Below are positions 34,021 through 46,200 of a stretch of 64,000 nucleotides of DNA, one piece after another (position 1 is the first letter of the stretch; every line of letters begins with the position of its first letter). The position numbers were made by a program, and so were the translations under genes. Location: positions 2,889,425-2,953,424 of the forward strand of contig BFEA01000091.1 of the NCBI GenBank assembly GCA_003427395.1, read 5' to 3'. This DNA is from Chara braunii. Lineage: Eukaryota > Streptophyta > Charophyceae > Charales > Characeae. Below the pieces are notes generated by a model. It ran no database searches. It saw only the letters and a program-made list of their open reading frames with translations, and was not told the origin of the DNA.

Positions 34021-35572
34021 AACCTGCAGCGTGAGCCTAGGTAATGCATTCCCCGGTACAAAACTTGGCAATAGTAACACATGCTCAAACGAGCACTTTG
34101 GAGGCCGAAGTGGGAGGAGGATTCCAGAAGACAGGTCGCGATGCCATGCCTGTGGATCCTGCTGCTGTCCCCTGGGCTGCTCTGCCCAGGCACAACTTGC
34201 CATTCTCGAGGTCCCAACGACGCACTCCCCGTCTAACCTCCCGCGGCAGTTTTCAAACAACACGCCGAGCATTTATTTTTAAGTTCACGGCCCCCCTGGT
34301 TCTCAGCCACCTGCTGACTTGCATGCACGTTGAATCATCGGCCCACTACGTGGAATAAAGAAATTTTGCCTGCATCCTATAGACGTAGAGGCCCACGAGG
34401 CAACCTACGAAGGTCTGTGCTCAAGGTCCTTGACCACCGCGATGGCCTCAAAATCAAGCCTTGCGAATGAGTCAAGGAACGTCGAACCAAAATAGTAATA
34501 GTACGACTATGAGTAACAAGAATATTTAGAACTTTTACCTGTCAGAATATAACGAACGAGGAAAAAGAATACGCAAGCACCGTTATGACGCAGCCAACAA
34601 CAAAACCAATTGGCATAGCCCCGCGGACCCTCACCCCCTTGGTCTCTTCGCGTTACTTTGATATCTCCACGTCCTCGCCGCCCGACCTCGATCTCTAAAT
34701 CTCTCTTATGAGAGTCCGACGCTATAACCAATAATGCTAGGCCCAAGTTTGAGTCTCGTTTTACCACACCTTAAATACGTGAACGCTGCACGACGCGCAG
34801 ATTTTCACGAAGCTTTTTTCAAAGTTACTTTATCATCGATGTTTTCCTCCGTACGTACACGCAAATCACAGACTAGTGCACCAATCACAAGACGAGATCT
34901 TTTCAATCTTAGCTTAATCAGAAATAAAAGTCTGGTCGATGATCACGCCGGTTCTTCAATCATCAATAATTAAAATCACGCGCGCATCAAACTTGCGCGT
35001 CCACACACTCTCTACTCATGTCAACCAACCACTTCAACGTAAACTGCAGACACAGTCTTGCCTTCGTGCGATATACTTAAACTTTTAAACCAAACTTATT
35101 TTCTGTCGTTTGCAAAAACTAGGGCGGATACCCTTGTAAGGGTATTCGCACCGACAACTTACCGGACCATATTAAGCGACGTTCCTGTCGCTTCGCAAAA
35201 TTGACATCTATCAACTTACCCATAATCCAACATGCCGACGAGAAAGGAACCAATCCGACTGGCCGACAAACTCTGGTTCGAGGCCTCCATTAATCCATGT
35301 CCAACACAACTATATGCTGCCAAGATTCCAACCTGGGTCTCCATTGCCCTGACATTAAGACGCTTGGATACTAGGATACATACTACATCATAAGTTTCAA
35401 CGGTCCTCTCAACTATCCTCTCCCCATTGTCCTCGACAAACGCCGGCTTCTCGTTAAGTGTTCCAATGTTTCCACCTTGCAAGCAGGGTCATATCTAGGG
35501 ACGATGGCCCTAACCGAGACCTTTGAAGGCATTCTTGCCTTCCTCCCAACAATTCTCACAATCAAAACATAC

Positions 35573-35590
35573 ATATATATATATATATAA
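35573..35590. repeat. AT microsatellite in copy A
   Basis: An (AT)n run; a shorter one lies at the equivalent place in copy B (about 43,224). Confidence 0.75.
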
Positions 35591-36395
35591 ATATTTTTTT
35601 TAACTTTTCCTATAGTCTAGTACAGGAAGGCCAAGTTTCCACCTTGGCCCACCATAGCCTGGGTGATCGAGCCAGATCTATGGTCCACCGAGTTGTTATT
35701 TCAGCGGTAGTGCCCTCACAGGTTGTGCCACGATAGACTTTTCTCCTGATAAGCATCCAATAATGACTCAAACTCAATTGACTGGACTCTTATCCCACTT
35801 CGTCCCGCAGGAAGTAAAACCCTTCGAGGTGGCCACACTCTTTAAGTTTTTACTCCTTTAGTAAGACGCAGACTCGTTGTCCAGGTTATGCCGATCAACA
35901 ATCGATACTAGGAGTTGCGCCATGGTGATGCTAAACTTTACCGTTAACTTGGTCTTTCCTGCAAATGCCCTAAGATTAACACAAGTGGTTGAACGGTGTG
36001 TCGCAACAATACAGGCCTATTGTGGGACTACGCAAAGGTCTGTCACAGATAAAAAACATTTATCAGTCCTCTCTGGGACAACACAGAGAGCACGACATCC
36101 TCTCCACTTTCTCAAAACAGAATTATCGTCAAGTTCACAAAGCCGTGACTGCCCAACTTGATCAAAGTAAGAAAGCCACACATCTCAATAGCATCTCCCA
36201 AATAAATCACTCTTGGGACCTCCAAAATTTACACCAATGGCCAAACAAAAACTTGGTCCTTCTTGTAAGACTTTATCTTTCAAACCAGCTCTCCGTTCCA
36301 TTAAATCTTTTAACCACCTTTTAGTCAAAAGATGTCTCACTCATTATGTCTCCCGGTAATCCATCTCTTCTCTAGGATGAACTTTCACACGACGT

Positions 36396-37204
36396 TTCTT
36401 TAAAACATCTTCCCTCTCTGAAGATGAGTCTCAAAATAAACAAAAACTACCTTCCCTCTTGGAAATGTCTCAATCATAAAACTACTCAAACTGAGAGACC
36501 AACTTATGGGTCCTCGTCACAATTCAACAATAAACATTTGATGTAGTAAGCAATCAAGTATTAGAGACTCATAAATCCCTTAGGATTCTCATATCCTTCA
36601 CAAGAACAGTCTGCACTCCCTCTCCTTATACCCGACCCTATCAACCGCCCGTGGGCAGATCACACGAGTATACCGAAGATAAGGCAGTTCACATTCATGC
36701 ATATCCACAAAATACATCGCACACGAGATGTTTTCCATATATTCCTCACACAAAATCATCATACATCAGGATAAAACCACACATGTGAGAGCGATTGTGA
36801 TCGTCATATACAAGAAGATAGTCTCAAATAAGGTCTTAACTCAAGTACACTCAGGGATGAGATATCTCACCTAAAACACAAGTAATAACCCAAATCCATA
36901 ATTTACTCGAATCAAATAAAATCTCTCTCGATATGGTACAAGACTAACCGCACTGTCAAAAACGCTCATAAAACAAGAACTGAACACGACTCTCAAGGGT
37001 CGGAGGAAAGGTAACCTCACTATACACATATCGTTTCACTGAATCTTGCTCCCTTATTCGTACAACTAAAGCGTAGGTACCCAAGATTCTAAAAAGATAA
37101 AAGACAAAAGCAATGGTAAAGACAAGTATCTGACTCTAAATATGCATACTCAACTCGATCTCAAATTGTCATAACGGCCACCAATGCACAGGCGAGTCAG
37201 TCCC
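36396..37204. other. Non-coding stretch between copy A and the gag-like region
   Basis: AT-rich and A-rich on +. No coding motif. It could be the untranslated end of the gypsy element or more of copy A. Confidence 0.45.
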
Positions 37205-39730
37205 TACTCACTCATTGCCTCCTGGTTCTGCCTGTACAACTGAGTCCTGCCTCCATTGGCAGATTGCTCCACTATTCTACCCCGTCTATCATACATCTTC
37301 CCATCTTCTTCTGTGACCTTTCCTGCTGCCTTGTCCTTGAGGAACTTTGAACACTACAGGGCTTGAAGTTGCCCTCTCTTGAAGAAAAAAACAGGTTGGG
37401 TCATACAACTTCCTGGACCTCTTCTTCTTCCTCTGAGACCCCGATGACGAAGGTGCCTCACTGGTCTTTCTGGTCATCTTATGGCTCTGGGGTATATCCA
37501 TAGGCTCCTCATGTCTTACCTCCAACCCCTGAGTACTCGACTCTATCTGTATCCCAACTCCCTCAGGCCTGTACTCGGGAGTATCTAACCTCCGTGCTCT
37601 ACCCCCAAAAACACCATCCATCGCAACCACCATCCTCACTGGCAGTTGTCCGTGGCTTGTCTCCTGCCTGTACTGGCACGGACTCTGCCGATGAACCAAA
37701 AGAAGGTACAGGCTGGGTGGCAAGCTCTATAGGTGCTTGGAACTCAAAGGCCTCCTTTTCTGTCTCCCGCTTTGCCTTTGTCTCCTCTGGCTCCAGGATA
37801 ACATTTATAATGAATGGCTCAGGAGTTGGGTTTGCCGTAGATGGCTGCCCAAATAAACCCTGCACTGCCTCTCCTTGGATGCCATAGCGTCTACTCTTAG
37901 TCCAATCTACCACTCTGGTAGGCGCTTCTCTCTCCATCCATGCCGTCATATCCTAAATATGTGGTCTCATCTCCTGGATGGTAGCGGCCTGGCTGGCTGT
38001 CTGCGTCCTGAGCTCGTGGATCTCTGCCTCTGCTGCCTCCAAACGTACCCCCAGATTCTCAAACTTCACCTTCCTTCTAGCCAGCTCATCTCTCAACATT
38101 AAGTACCTCTGGAAATATGTCTTGGCCTGAAAGCGGAACTTGTGGTCCAGCTATCCGCCCGCTGCCCTCACCGTCCCGAGTCCTGCTCTCTCTGAAGCTG
38201 CCAACTCCTCGCTATACTGACCCCAAAATTCGTCCCACATCTCCGTGACCCCACGGGGCTTAGGTGGCACGTCAAGTGGTTGATCTGGTAGCGTTGTTGC
38301 CGCCTCTAATCTCTTCTCTCCTCCCATATCTCCTTCACTCGCTTTCCGACCCTGGCCCGTCTCTCCTCTGCTGTCTCTCCTGTTGGTGCTCTCCCCCGAG
38401 TGCGATGGACCCTTTTCTCTGGAATATCAGCCCTCACCTCTCTTTCTGCCTGGTGTGGCTCCCGTGGTGGCTCCATAGGCACAGGCCCCCCGATGTCAGG
38501 GTGCTCCTGGGCATGTGCCGCCAGATATCTATCGATCGTAGGAAGGACCTCTCTCCTTCAGCCAGTCCCCTCTCGCTTGATCTCTACCCTCACCCCTGGT
38601 GAAAGAGTCGTATTTACGGGAGGTGGTGGAACCTCTCCCTCCTGAAGCTCCTCCCTTGCCTCTCAAGAAACCTCCGACACTATCTCCGACCAGGACTCTG
38701 GAGCCGGTGTTCGAGGCGGAGTATCCTCTCCAACCTCTATCACATCCTCTGCAGCTTGCCCTCTTTGAGCGCCCTGCACCGTTGCTCGCTCTGGCTTATG
38801 GACCTCCTCCGACGGTACATCCCCAGCTGGCTCATCGCATCTCTCGTCAGCCTTATGCACTTCCCACTATGAAATATCCAAGTGCACCTCCATCTCCTGC
38901 AGTGATCCTCTGGACGGTGACACCTCCTCTCGCGTGTGCTGAGGGGATCCTCTCAATCCCCCTCCAGTAAAACGCTAAAAAACCATCGGGCCTAACCCGC
39001 ACTCAGGATATGCTCCTTGCTCTTCCGCCTCATGTGCTGACTCCTCACCCCGCCTGACAAGTGCCTTACATCCTCTTCGAGATGAAATGGCCTCCAAGTC
39101 CTTGGGCTCAGGGCCCCTTTGCCTCTTGCTCCTTTGCCGCCTCTCGACCCTAGGTTGGGGAGGCTCTGACCGTCGAAAGGCTTCTCTCAGGTATGCCCTG
39201 GAGCTCTCCCAATCTCGAGCCATATCCCTAACTTAGTTGGCCAACTGTCTCTCCGCCTTCTTGGTCCATAGTGGTAACGTCCGTGCCCACTTACCCTTCA
39301 AAATGTTATGATCATGCATAAACTGCTCAAAAGCAGGGATGAACTCCGTTACATTCTCAATCTCTAGGTGAATCGGCACGCCGTCTGGTCCCACTGGTGA
39401 TAACCTCAACTCCTGCATCCTCATCTCTACCTCTCGACCACGTCCTCGCCTCCCTACGGATCCGTGCGATGGGCTCCTCAAATCTGCCAACTCCCCTCAA
39501 CCTCTCTATCATCTGGGTTATTGTCCATGTCCTGTACTTTGCATACCCTCGGAAATCGTCTAGAAGAGCTTTATGTCCCCGTCGTCATACATAGACGTGC
39601 GCTCCCTTCGGTAAGACTCATGCCGCTTGTACACCCTGATGCTCCCAACAGCCTCTGTGGTGGCCGTGTCTCCCTCCCTCCTCTTGGCATGGATGTCTTC
39701 GTAAAGTCAGATCGGCACAACATGTGAAGG
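37205..39730 (-). pseudogene. gag-like region of a Ty3/gypsy-type retrotransposon
   Basis: Gag forms the particle that packages the RNA. On minus, a capsid-like start has FRGYAKYRTWTITQMIERL (39,560-39,490) and then NVTEFIPAFEQFMHDHN and LPLWTKKAERQLA. A hydrophilic Glu/Lys/Pro-rich tail ends QNQEAMSE-stop near 37,205. Breaks: a stop at 39,233-39,235 and frameshifts near 39,560 and between 38,660 and 37,950. No CCHC knuckle is visible. It lies after integrase on the same strand, which is not the usual gag-pol order, so it may belong to a separate element. Confidence 0.65.
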
Positions 39731-39889
39731 AGACGACAAACACAAAAAGGGTGAACAAACAGGCTAGCAGGGTTTACTCAGATAAAAAACAAACACATAT
39801 CCCATCCATACATTCTACCATCTGACTTTTTTAGAGGACCTAAATAAAATCCTGCCACAAAGGGTTAGATCGTCTATCTCACCTCTTTT

Positions 39890-41300
39890 CTTGCCATGAT
39901 TTTTTTCAACCTCGTTCCTGACACCCAATCCTTTCACTCTGTTTCATCCAGCTCCTCAATCTGGTAGGAATCGAAATCTCTGCACCACACAATTCGATAT
40001 GGTCTTAATCATCTTTTATCAAACTTCCTAGTCCACTTCTTTTGTATGGATGAATCGTACAGCAATACGATGTCCCCAATCTCCAATGATGCATTTCATA
40101 CACGTGCCATCTAAGTTCCAACGAGCCTTATCGCCCATACGGCTCCTTTCCACTTCATTGGATGCCTCCTTAATTCTTTCCTCAATCGCACCCACCTGTT
40201 GCGCTCGAATATCAAGCAACTCCTCGAATGACAGGTTGATTTCAAGGTTCTGACGTTTCTAGTTTTCAAGAAGCTCTCAAATGGGAAAGTAACATGCCTT
40301 CCATACCATAGTGTGATTGACGTGTATTTAGTGGTCCTTTTCACCGTAATATTTTCGACAAAAAATGTCGCCCTCAGGTATCTTGGGCACTGATTAGGCC
40401 TACCTTCAGTCCACTTAGCCAGAAGGTTCGTGATGGTGTTATGCCCTTTCTCAACCGGAGTATTTGCTTGAGGGTGTGCAGCCGTGGTATAACACAAACG
40501 GTTAACGGGTAGCTAAAAATTCAATAATGAAAATTCAGAAGTGAGAGTTTTTGACAGTCTGAAAATCTCGAATGATCCTGAACTGGTGAAAGGTCCGAAG
40601 ACCCTGAAAACCACCTATTTAGGCAAGCTGCATCCTGCAGTGGTGAAGTGAGAGTTTTTGGGAGTTTGAAAATCCTGAATGGTCCTGAAGTGGTGAAAGG
40701 TCCGAAGATCCTGAAAACCACCTGTTTAGGCAGGCTGCATCCTGAAGTGGTGAAGGGTGTCCTGAAGTGGTGCAAGGTCCGAAGACCCTGAAAACCACAT
40801 GTTTAGGCAGGCTGCATCCTGAACTGATGATGAAAAATACGAATGTTGTTAACTCTGATCCCCTGTCCATCAAGAACTCCCTGACGAAGGGATAACGTAG
40901 GAAGTACTCTTCTATGCAACTCACTAGAACCGAGCCGGTCTTTGTGCGAATGGTGCGACCATCTACAAAGCCAGTAAGGTTATCTCACGCATCGAAGAAG
41001 CCGTGATCCCAAATCGGCATGAATAGTAAGTCGAGATGTACTACGGCATCCACTTCTCTCTCTAGCCTTGGATGCAGTGGTTAGCCATGCCTCTGAGGAG
41101 ACCTTTCTTGACAGGGTACAGAGGATCGACAGAACTTGATGACCATCTCAATCATTCCATCCCAGTAGTATAACTTGCTTATCTTGACATATGTGACATT
41201 GACTCCTCGATGACCCCTTACAATGTCATAATGAAGTGCAACTATAAAATCGATTTGACGATTCCTTCCAAACACGACCTTTCTATGATTCCCCACTTGT
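39890..41300 (-). pseudogene. Ty3/gypsy integrase, broken
   Basis: Integrase joins the element DNA to the host genome. Order on minus: an H2C2 finger with HYDIVRGHRG and FCRSSVPCQ (41,240-41,100; one Cys is replaced), the core start HLDLLFMPIWDHGFFDA with the first catalytic Asp, DRGSE with the second (about 40,860), then TTAAHPQAN-PVEKGHN with the catalytic Glu (about 40,480). The C-terminal DIVLLYDS, KWTRKFDKR and VSGTRLKK segments follow at 40,080-39,895. The core is interrupted by a 350-bp repeat (40,497-40,850) and has several stops and frameshifts. Confidence 0.85.
40497..40850 (-). repeat. 350-bp tandem-repeat module inserted in integrase
   Basis: Units of about 100 bp contain CACCACTTCAGG, CAGCCTGCCTAAACAGGTGG, TTTCAGGGTCTTCGGACC and CCAAAAACTCTCAC. 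The same module is at 54,435-54,800 in opposite orientation. Both copies have GTTAACAACA at the left end and CTACCCGTTAACCG at the right end. Confidence 0.75.
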
Positions 41301-41318
41301 TTTTTTACAAAGTGATGG

Positions 41319-41748
41319 TCAACTTACCATATAGAGATACCTCATCTTTTGTGCCCTCTCACTCGCATCCCTATCCTTTATCTCACATGATAGGAGGAGT
41401 CCCAGCTCCAGGTAAATCCCATCATACTTCTCTGTACGGAACGTTTCTTTGATCTCCCCTTCCGCAAACTCGTCGTCCCGACTCTCTGGTACAATACCTT
41501 CACTCTCAGCCGGATTCAACGAGCCTATTCAGTCAAAGTTCCCCTGCAGAAGCGTGTTGGTGAGTTGGTACATTCCTCCCATAAACTCCTCGTGCTTCTG
41601 TACCTGGTCCGACCCTTCTTCTATCGCTCTTACCTCCTCTACCAGACTATGCGTGCCTGCCAGTGCCAACTTCATCATCCATTCGATATCCTTGTCGCCC
41701 CTCGGGTTTTCTTCTTCTAAAGGCTTGAGTACTAGCTCTGCCTTTTGC
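41319..41748 (-). pseudogene. Linker between RNase H and integrase, gypsy element
   Basis: A frame at 41,519-41,319 (EFAEGEIKETFRTEKYDGIY ... RYLYMVS) has the length and position of the usual RNase H-integrase connecting region. It is broken by stops. Confidence 0.5.
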
Positions 41749-42331
41749 TCATATCCCCTTGGTGCAAGCCAAATAGGACGACCGACGCAATTCTACACTC
41801 GCAAAGAACCACTTATTGATAATATGATGGCGAACATCTTCCTCCTGATCCAAGTAGCCATCGACTGGAGGCATGTTCTCTGCTGCTCCTTCCTCTGGTC
41901 TATCCCAATTGATGCGATTTAGTCCATCTGCCTCATTCTTGTTCCCTGGAATGCGTTCCAATTTAAAATTAAACATCCAGATGTATGTTAACCATCCGAC
42001 GACAGTTGGATCCGATATAACGTAATTCCTTAGTGAGTAAGCGAGCGCAGTTTGGTCTACTCTCAATATGAATCTTTTGCCAAAGATATAATTTCGGAAA
42101 ATCCGTAGGCAGTGAAGGACCGTGAGAGTCTCCCTCTTAAACTGAGAGTAATTTCTCTCAGTCGTACTAAGAGTTCGACTTTTAAACCTTAGCGGTCCCT
42201 CCTTTCCTTCGACATCTACCTGGATCAAGACTCCCCCTAAGGCAGTTGGTCCAGCGTCCGTCTCAACGAAGAATGACCTTACCTCATTGACCTCATAGTC
42301 TGATGCTCCCAATACTAAACCCCCTTCCCGA
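41749..42331 (-). pseudogene. Ty3/gypsy RNase H domain
   Basis: RNase H removes the RNA strand from the cDNA hybrid. One intact frame carries FFVETDAGPTALGGVLIQV (Asp 1), LSTTERNYSQFKRETLTVLH (Glu), FILRVDQTAL (Asp 2), and the end PGNKNEADGLNRI. The acidic triad is kept. The frame starts exactly at the border of copy B: the residues upstream of REGGLVLG belong to the inserted element, and the upstream half of pol resumes at 52,538. Confidence 0.9.
42328..42331. other. Target-site duplication CCGA (left)
   Basis: CCGA lies immediately outside the TGTCG end of copy B. The same four bases are at 52,538-52,541 outside the other end. Confidence 0.7.
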
Positions 42332-42427
42332 TGTCGTTGCGAATACCCTGACAAGGGCATCCGCCCTGGTTTTTGCGAATAGTAAAAAATAAAGGTGGGT
42401 CAAAATAAGCCGTGCGAGGCACGACCA
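42332..42427 (-). repeat. Terminal 96-bp repeat with hairpin (outer)
   Basis: TGTCGTTGCGAATACCCTGA, then CAAGGGCATCCGCCCTGG; GCGAATACCCT pairs with AGGGCATCCGC. It is a direct repeat of 43,616-43,711 and matches the copy A end (about 35,062-35,156) on the other strand. Confidence 0.75.
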
Positions 42428-43615
42428 TGTGAAAATTCATCCTAGAGAAAAAAAGGATGATTGAGAGACCTGATGTGAGAGACACCTTTGATGATTAAAG
42501 CTGGGTGATAGATTTAATGGCATAGTAGGCTGGTTTGAATGATAAATTCTGACGAGAAGGACGAGGTTTTTGCTTGGCCATTGTTGGAATTTTTAAGAAA
42601 GTCGCAGAAAGCTTCGTTAGGAGATGTCACTAAGAAGTGACCTTCTTTCTCTGATCAAGTAAGGGGATCACGACCTTGTGAACCTGACGGTGATTTTATT
42701 TTGTGAAAGTGAAGAGGTTGCCGTATTTCTCTGTGTTGTCCCACATAGGACTGGTAAATACCTTATATGTGTGACAGACCTCTGCGTAGTCCCGCAGTAC
42801 CCCTACATTGTTGCGACACGCCGTCCAACCACTTGTGCTAATCTTGGGGCATTTATGAGAGACCCAACTAGGGGTATAACTGACATCACTAGGGCGCAAC
42901 CTCTAGTGTTGACTGCTGATCGACACAACCTGACAGCGGGCCCACGTCTCGCCAGAAGGGGTAAAGACTTAAAGGGGTATGGCCACCCTGGAGGGTTTTA
43001 CCTGCCGCGGGATGGCGTGGGATAAAAGTCGAGTCTTTTGGAGTCCTGATTGAATGCTTATCAGGAGAAAAAACCTATCGTGGCGCAACCTGCGAGGGCA
43101 CTACCGTTAAAATAACAAGTGCGGTGGGCCGTATATCTGGCACGATCACCCAGACTGCGGTGGGCCAAAATGAAGACCTAACCTTCCTGTACTAAACTGC
43201 AGGAGGTGTATTGAGATGAGATTTATATATATATGTTTGATTGTGAGAATTATTGGAGGGAGGCGAGAGTGCCTTCTAAGGTATCTGTTAGGGCCTGCAT
43301 CCTTAGTTATGGCCCTGCTCGCAGGGTAGAGGCTAAGGACACCTAACGAGAAGTCGGCGTTTGTCTAGAACGAAGGGGAGAGGACAATTGAGAGGGGCGG
43401 CTAAGACTTATGCTGTAGTACAAATGTCCAATACACCTGCGTCCTAGTATCAGGATAATGGAGACCCAGGTTGAAACCCTGGCGACATATAGTTATAAGG
43501 GCTTGAAGTGTTGGAGGCCTCAACCCTGAGTCTGTCGGCTAATCGGATTGGATGGATTTATAGCTTTCTGATTTGGCGAAGCGACGGGGACGTCGCTTAA
43601 TATGGTCCAGTAAGT

Positions 43616-43711
43616 TGTCGGTGCGAATACCCTGACAAGGGTATCCGCCCTGGTTTTTGGAAATGATAGAAAATAAGAGTGGGTCAAAATAAGTCGTGCG
43701 AGGCACGATCG
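43616..43711 (-). repeat. Terminal-type 96-bp repeat with hairpin (inner)
   Basis: It begins TGTCGGTGCGAATACCCT on +, followed by the hairpin partner AGGGTATCCGC, and the tail through TCGTGCGAGGCACGA matches the outer copy. It looks like the end of an LTR, with 1.28 kb to the outer end. Confidence 0.75.
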
Positions 43712-46129
43712 CATTGGTGACTTACCCTAGCTAAGATAGAGGGTATACGGGCGCGCAATCTTAAGGCACGCATGTGATTCTCTCTTTGGTTTGATCTGAT
43801 TCTGTGGTTATTATAATTTGCCTTAAGTTTGACATGCCTGCCATTAACGGTCGGGATGGTATGTTGCATGATACACATAGTGACCATGGTGTAGTCCGAA
43901 CAAGCCTGCGCGGTGTTCATTGGTCGCACGCTTGATTGTAGGTGGGAGTGAGGCCCAGACCGCTTGGTTGACCACTGAGCGTTGTGCGACACCATTTTAT
44001 ATAGGGTTCCGCGCGCACTAGTCTCAGGCTTGGGCTTAGCCCTATAGGTTACAACACTGGACTGTTGCTGCGAGGATACGAGGATCGAGGCCAGCGGGCG
44101 GCGACCTAGGAGTGTTGGAGCATTGAAGGGCTGAGGGGTTGAGGGTCCCGTGGGACTATCCTCCTTAGTTTTGTTGGGGGAGTTCGGTGTTGGGTCCACT
44201 AGGCGGGACCGAGGGAGTGTCTATAGCGCATGCGTTCTTTCCCCAACCGCGTTAGTTTTTTTTTTTTTTTATTCGCTACTTTTGTTTTGCCTATTTATTA
44301 GTTGGCAGATCTGTGACCTGTGTCGTAGGTCGCAGCGGCGACAACCTCAAAGGTCACGATCATAGTTGCAACAGTCCTCGAAGCTCAAAATCATAGGTGC
44401 CGCAATACCGAAAGGCCGAAATAGGTTGTCGGAGACCACCCGGAGCCCACAACTGGGCTAAGGTGAGTGGGCCAGCAGTCAAATCAGCTCGTGCGAGAGT
44501 CGGGGGTGTCCAGTCCCGGTCCCTCAAGTCCAATTAACAAGTATTGGGCACACTGAGGCTTGAGCACGAGGACAAACCAGCAAGTTGCAGAAGTATAAAT
44601 CAAGAGGCAGCAAGCAGTCATTCACTCATACCTGCATAAGCCATGTGGGAGCGTCTGGCTAAGCGACGAAGCAGCAGGGGGAGATGTGTCCAGTGGAGTG
44701 AATCCGGATGGGAGGTTGTGTGGGGTGCGTGCAGAATACTAGCGGGGACGCTGGCCGGAGACGCAAGGAGGGGCGCCACAGAACGAAGCGGAGCAGCGAG
44801 CTAAGGAGAGTAGCGGGGCTCAACGCTAATACTGAGCGAGCAGAGCGTGAGGTGACAAGGGAGGCAGGCCGTAGTGTGGCCAGGCGCTAGGACCGTGCGG
44901 ACAAGCGAGGCACGGCAGGTGACGGGCGCTGAGATGGTCAGGCGGGGGAATGAGCTGATGGAATGAACCGGGGCGTGTTTCCTCGTTGGATTTAGGTGGA
45001 GATGGCAGCAGTGAGGAGGATGAGGAAGAAGGTCGTTTTTGCTCATTCCTCAACAAAATTGGGAGAAGTAAAGATCGAGATGGGGGTTTTCGGGAAGGGC
45101 GAACCACATGACGAAGTCAGATTTGGACAAAAGTTAGTGAGATAAGTGTTAGTTGAAGAAGGGGGTGTGCGGACTCGGAGAGTGTCTGGAAGGAGGACAA
45201 GCGAGGGAGAAGACTAACTCATTCGGCCGTTTGCAGGCCGTTTTCGACGGACAAGGAGGCAGTCCCAGGGGTTTGACCCCGAACGAACAAGAATGTGAAG
45301 CTAGTTTTAGAAGAGAACCAATAGGAGGAGAGGTTAGTAAAGAAACTTAGCGCACGGATATGGCAGAGTGAGGAAAGGAGGAGGAAAAAACGAGTATATG
45401 TTGCTCATTTTTTTTAACGGATTTAGGCGAGGGAGGACTCGAAAACGAGATTTTCGGTGATAGCGAGCTGATTGGTAGAGTTAGTTTTGATGATAGGTTG
45501 ATAGTTTAGAAGTTAGTAAGTGAATGGAGTGCGTGGAGGCATCATGTGGGAAGATACTATGAGGACATAAATGTATCTCGCCTTGTTTTAGTGAAAGATT
45601 CACTCGATTTTTGCTCGTCGCTTTTTCCTTTGAGAGGGGGTGTGACAGATGGGCAGCAGGGTATCGAAGTTACCTATTGGCAGAAGTGCAGTTCACCCTC
45701 AGGATGGGGTAGTTACTCCACATCTCTCAGCTCGCATGGCTGAGAATACAGTGTATCCGTCCATATGCTAGTGGACAACTCATCGAGTTGGACCTGGGCC
45801 TGGTGCCGTTAATCAGGTCTAAGGCCGCGGGCGCAACTGATGTACGTAGCACTCTAGAGAGAGAGAAAGAGAGGGTCGTATGGAAGAGAGAAGGGGAGGC
45901 CTACTGGTTGACTACGGGTTGTGTTCTTAGGCGAGCTCACGAGAAGAGTATTCGACTTGGGTTGTGTAATCGGAAGGGGGCAGAGTGGGGTTAGCCGAGA
46001 ACCAGGGCACTTATCGGTGGATCATTACTTGCCCACCTCGCTGGGAGCGATGGAAACGGTAGACCGGTTAAGAAGGTCAAAGGGTTGCTGCGCGAGGTTG
46101 TCAAGTGCACGTGGGGAATCGGGTCCAGG

Positions 46130-46200
46130 CAGTCTGGCTCAGTTGGTAAGAAGATCGGAAGACAAATCGGGCAGTCTGGGGCTCGAAGGGGTTTGCTACT
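46130..46200 (+). repeat. Possible tRNA-like fragment inside copy B
   Basis: TCTGGCTCAGTTGGTAAG resembles a box A/D-arm, but the following T-arm (GGGGCTCGAAGGGG) is poor. Marginal. Confidence 0.2.

Larger units (their letters stand above)
27751..36395 (+). mobile_element. Large non-coding structured element, copy A
   Basis: It starts TATCGAGCGCATCAG, a mutated form of the TGTCGAGCGCATCGG start shared by copies C and D. Modules in order: promoter-like block with a TATA-like tract near 28,315, stem-loop 28,473-28,500, palindrome 29,212-29,228, 123-bp repeats 29,480-30,060, hairpin array 30,346-31,085, a diverged CT-rich region with a SINE insertion (33,808-34,020), and a terminal hairpin ending CACCGACA at 35,156. 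It then continues with a 1.2-kb segment (35,157 to about 36,395) that matches copy B 43,615 to about 42,428. No coding domain is seen. It is most like a large retrotransposon derivative, but the arrangement does not fit normal LTRs. Confidence 0.75.

Noticed and set aside
34044-34358. Plus-strand frame of 104 codons with opposing minus frame
   Set aside because: Situated in copy A after a SINE fragment; no family similarity seen.
38264-39727. Several plus-strand frames of 80-125 codons
   Set aside because: Antisense shadows of the gag-like region on minus.
41449-41922. Plus-strand frame of 157 codons
   Set aside because: Antisense to the RNase H/linker coding of the gypsy element.
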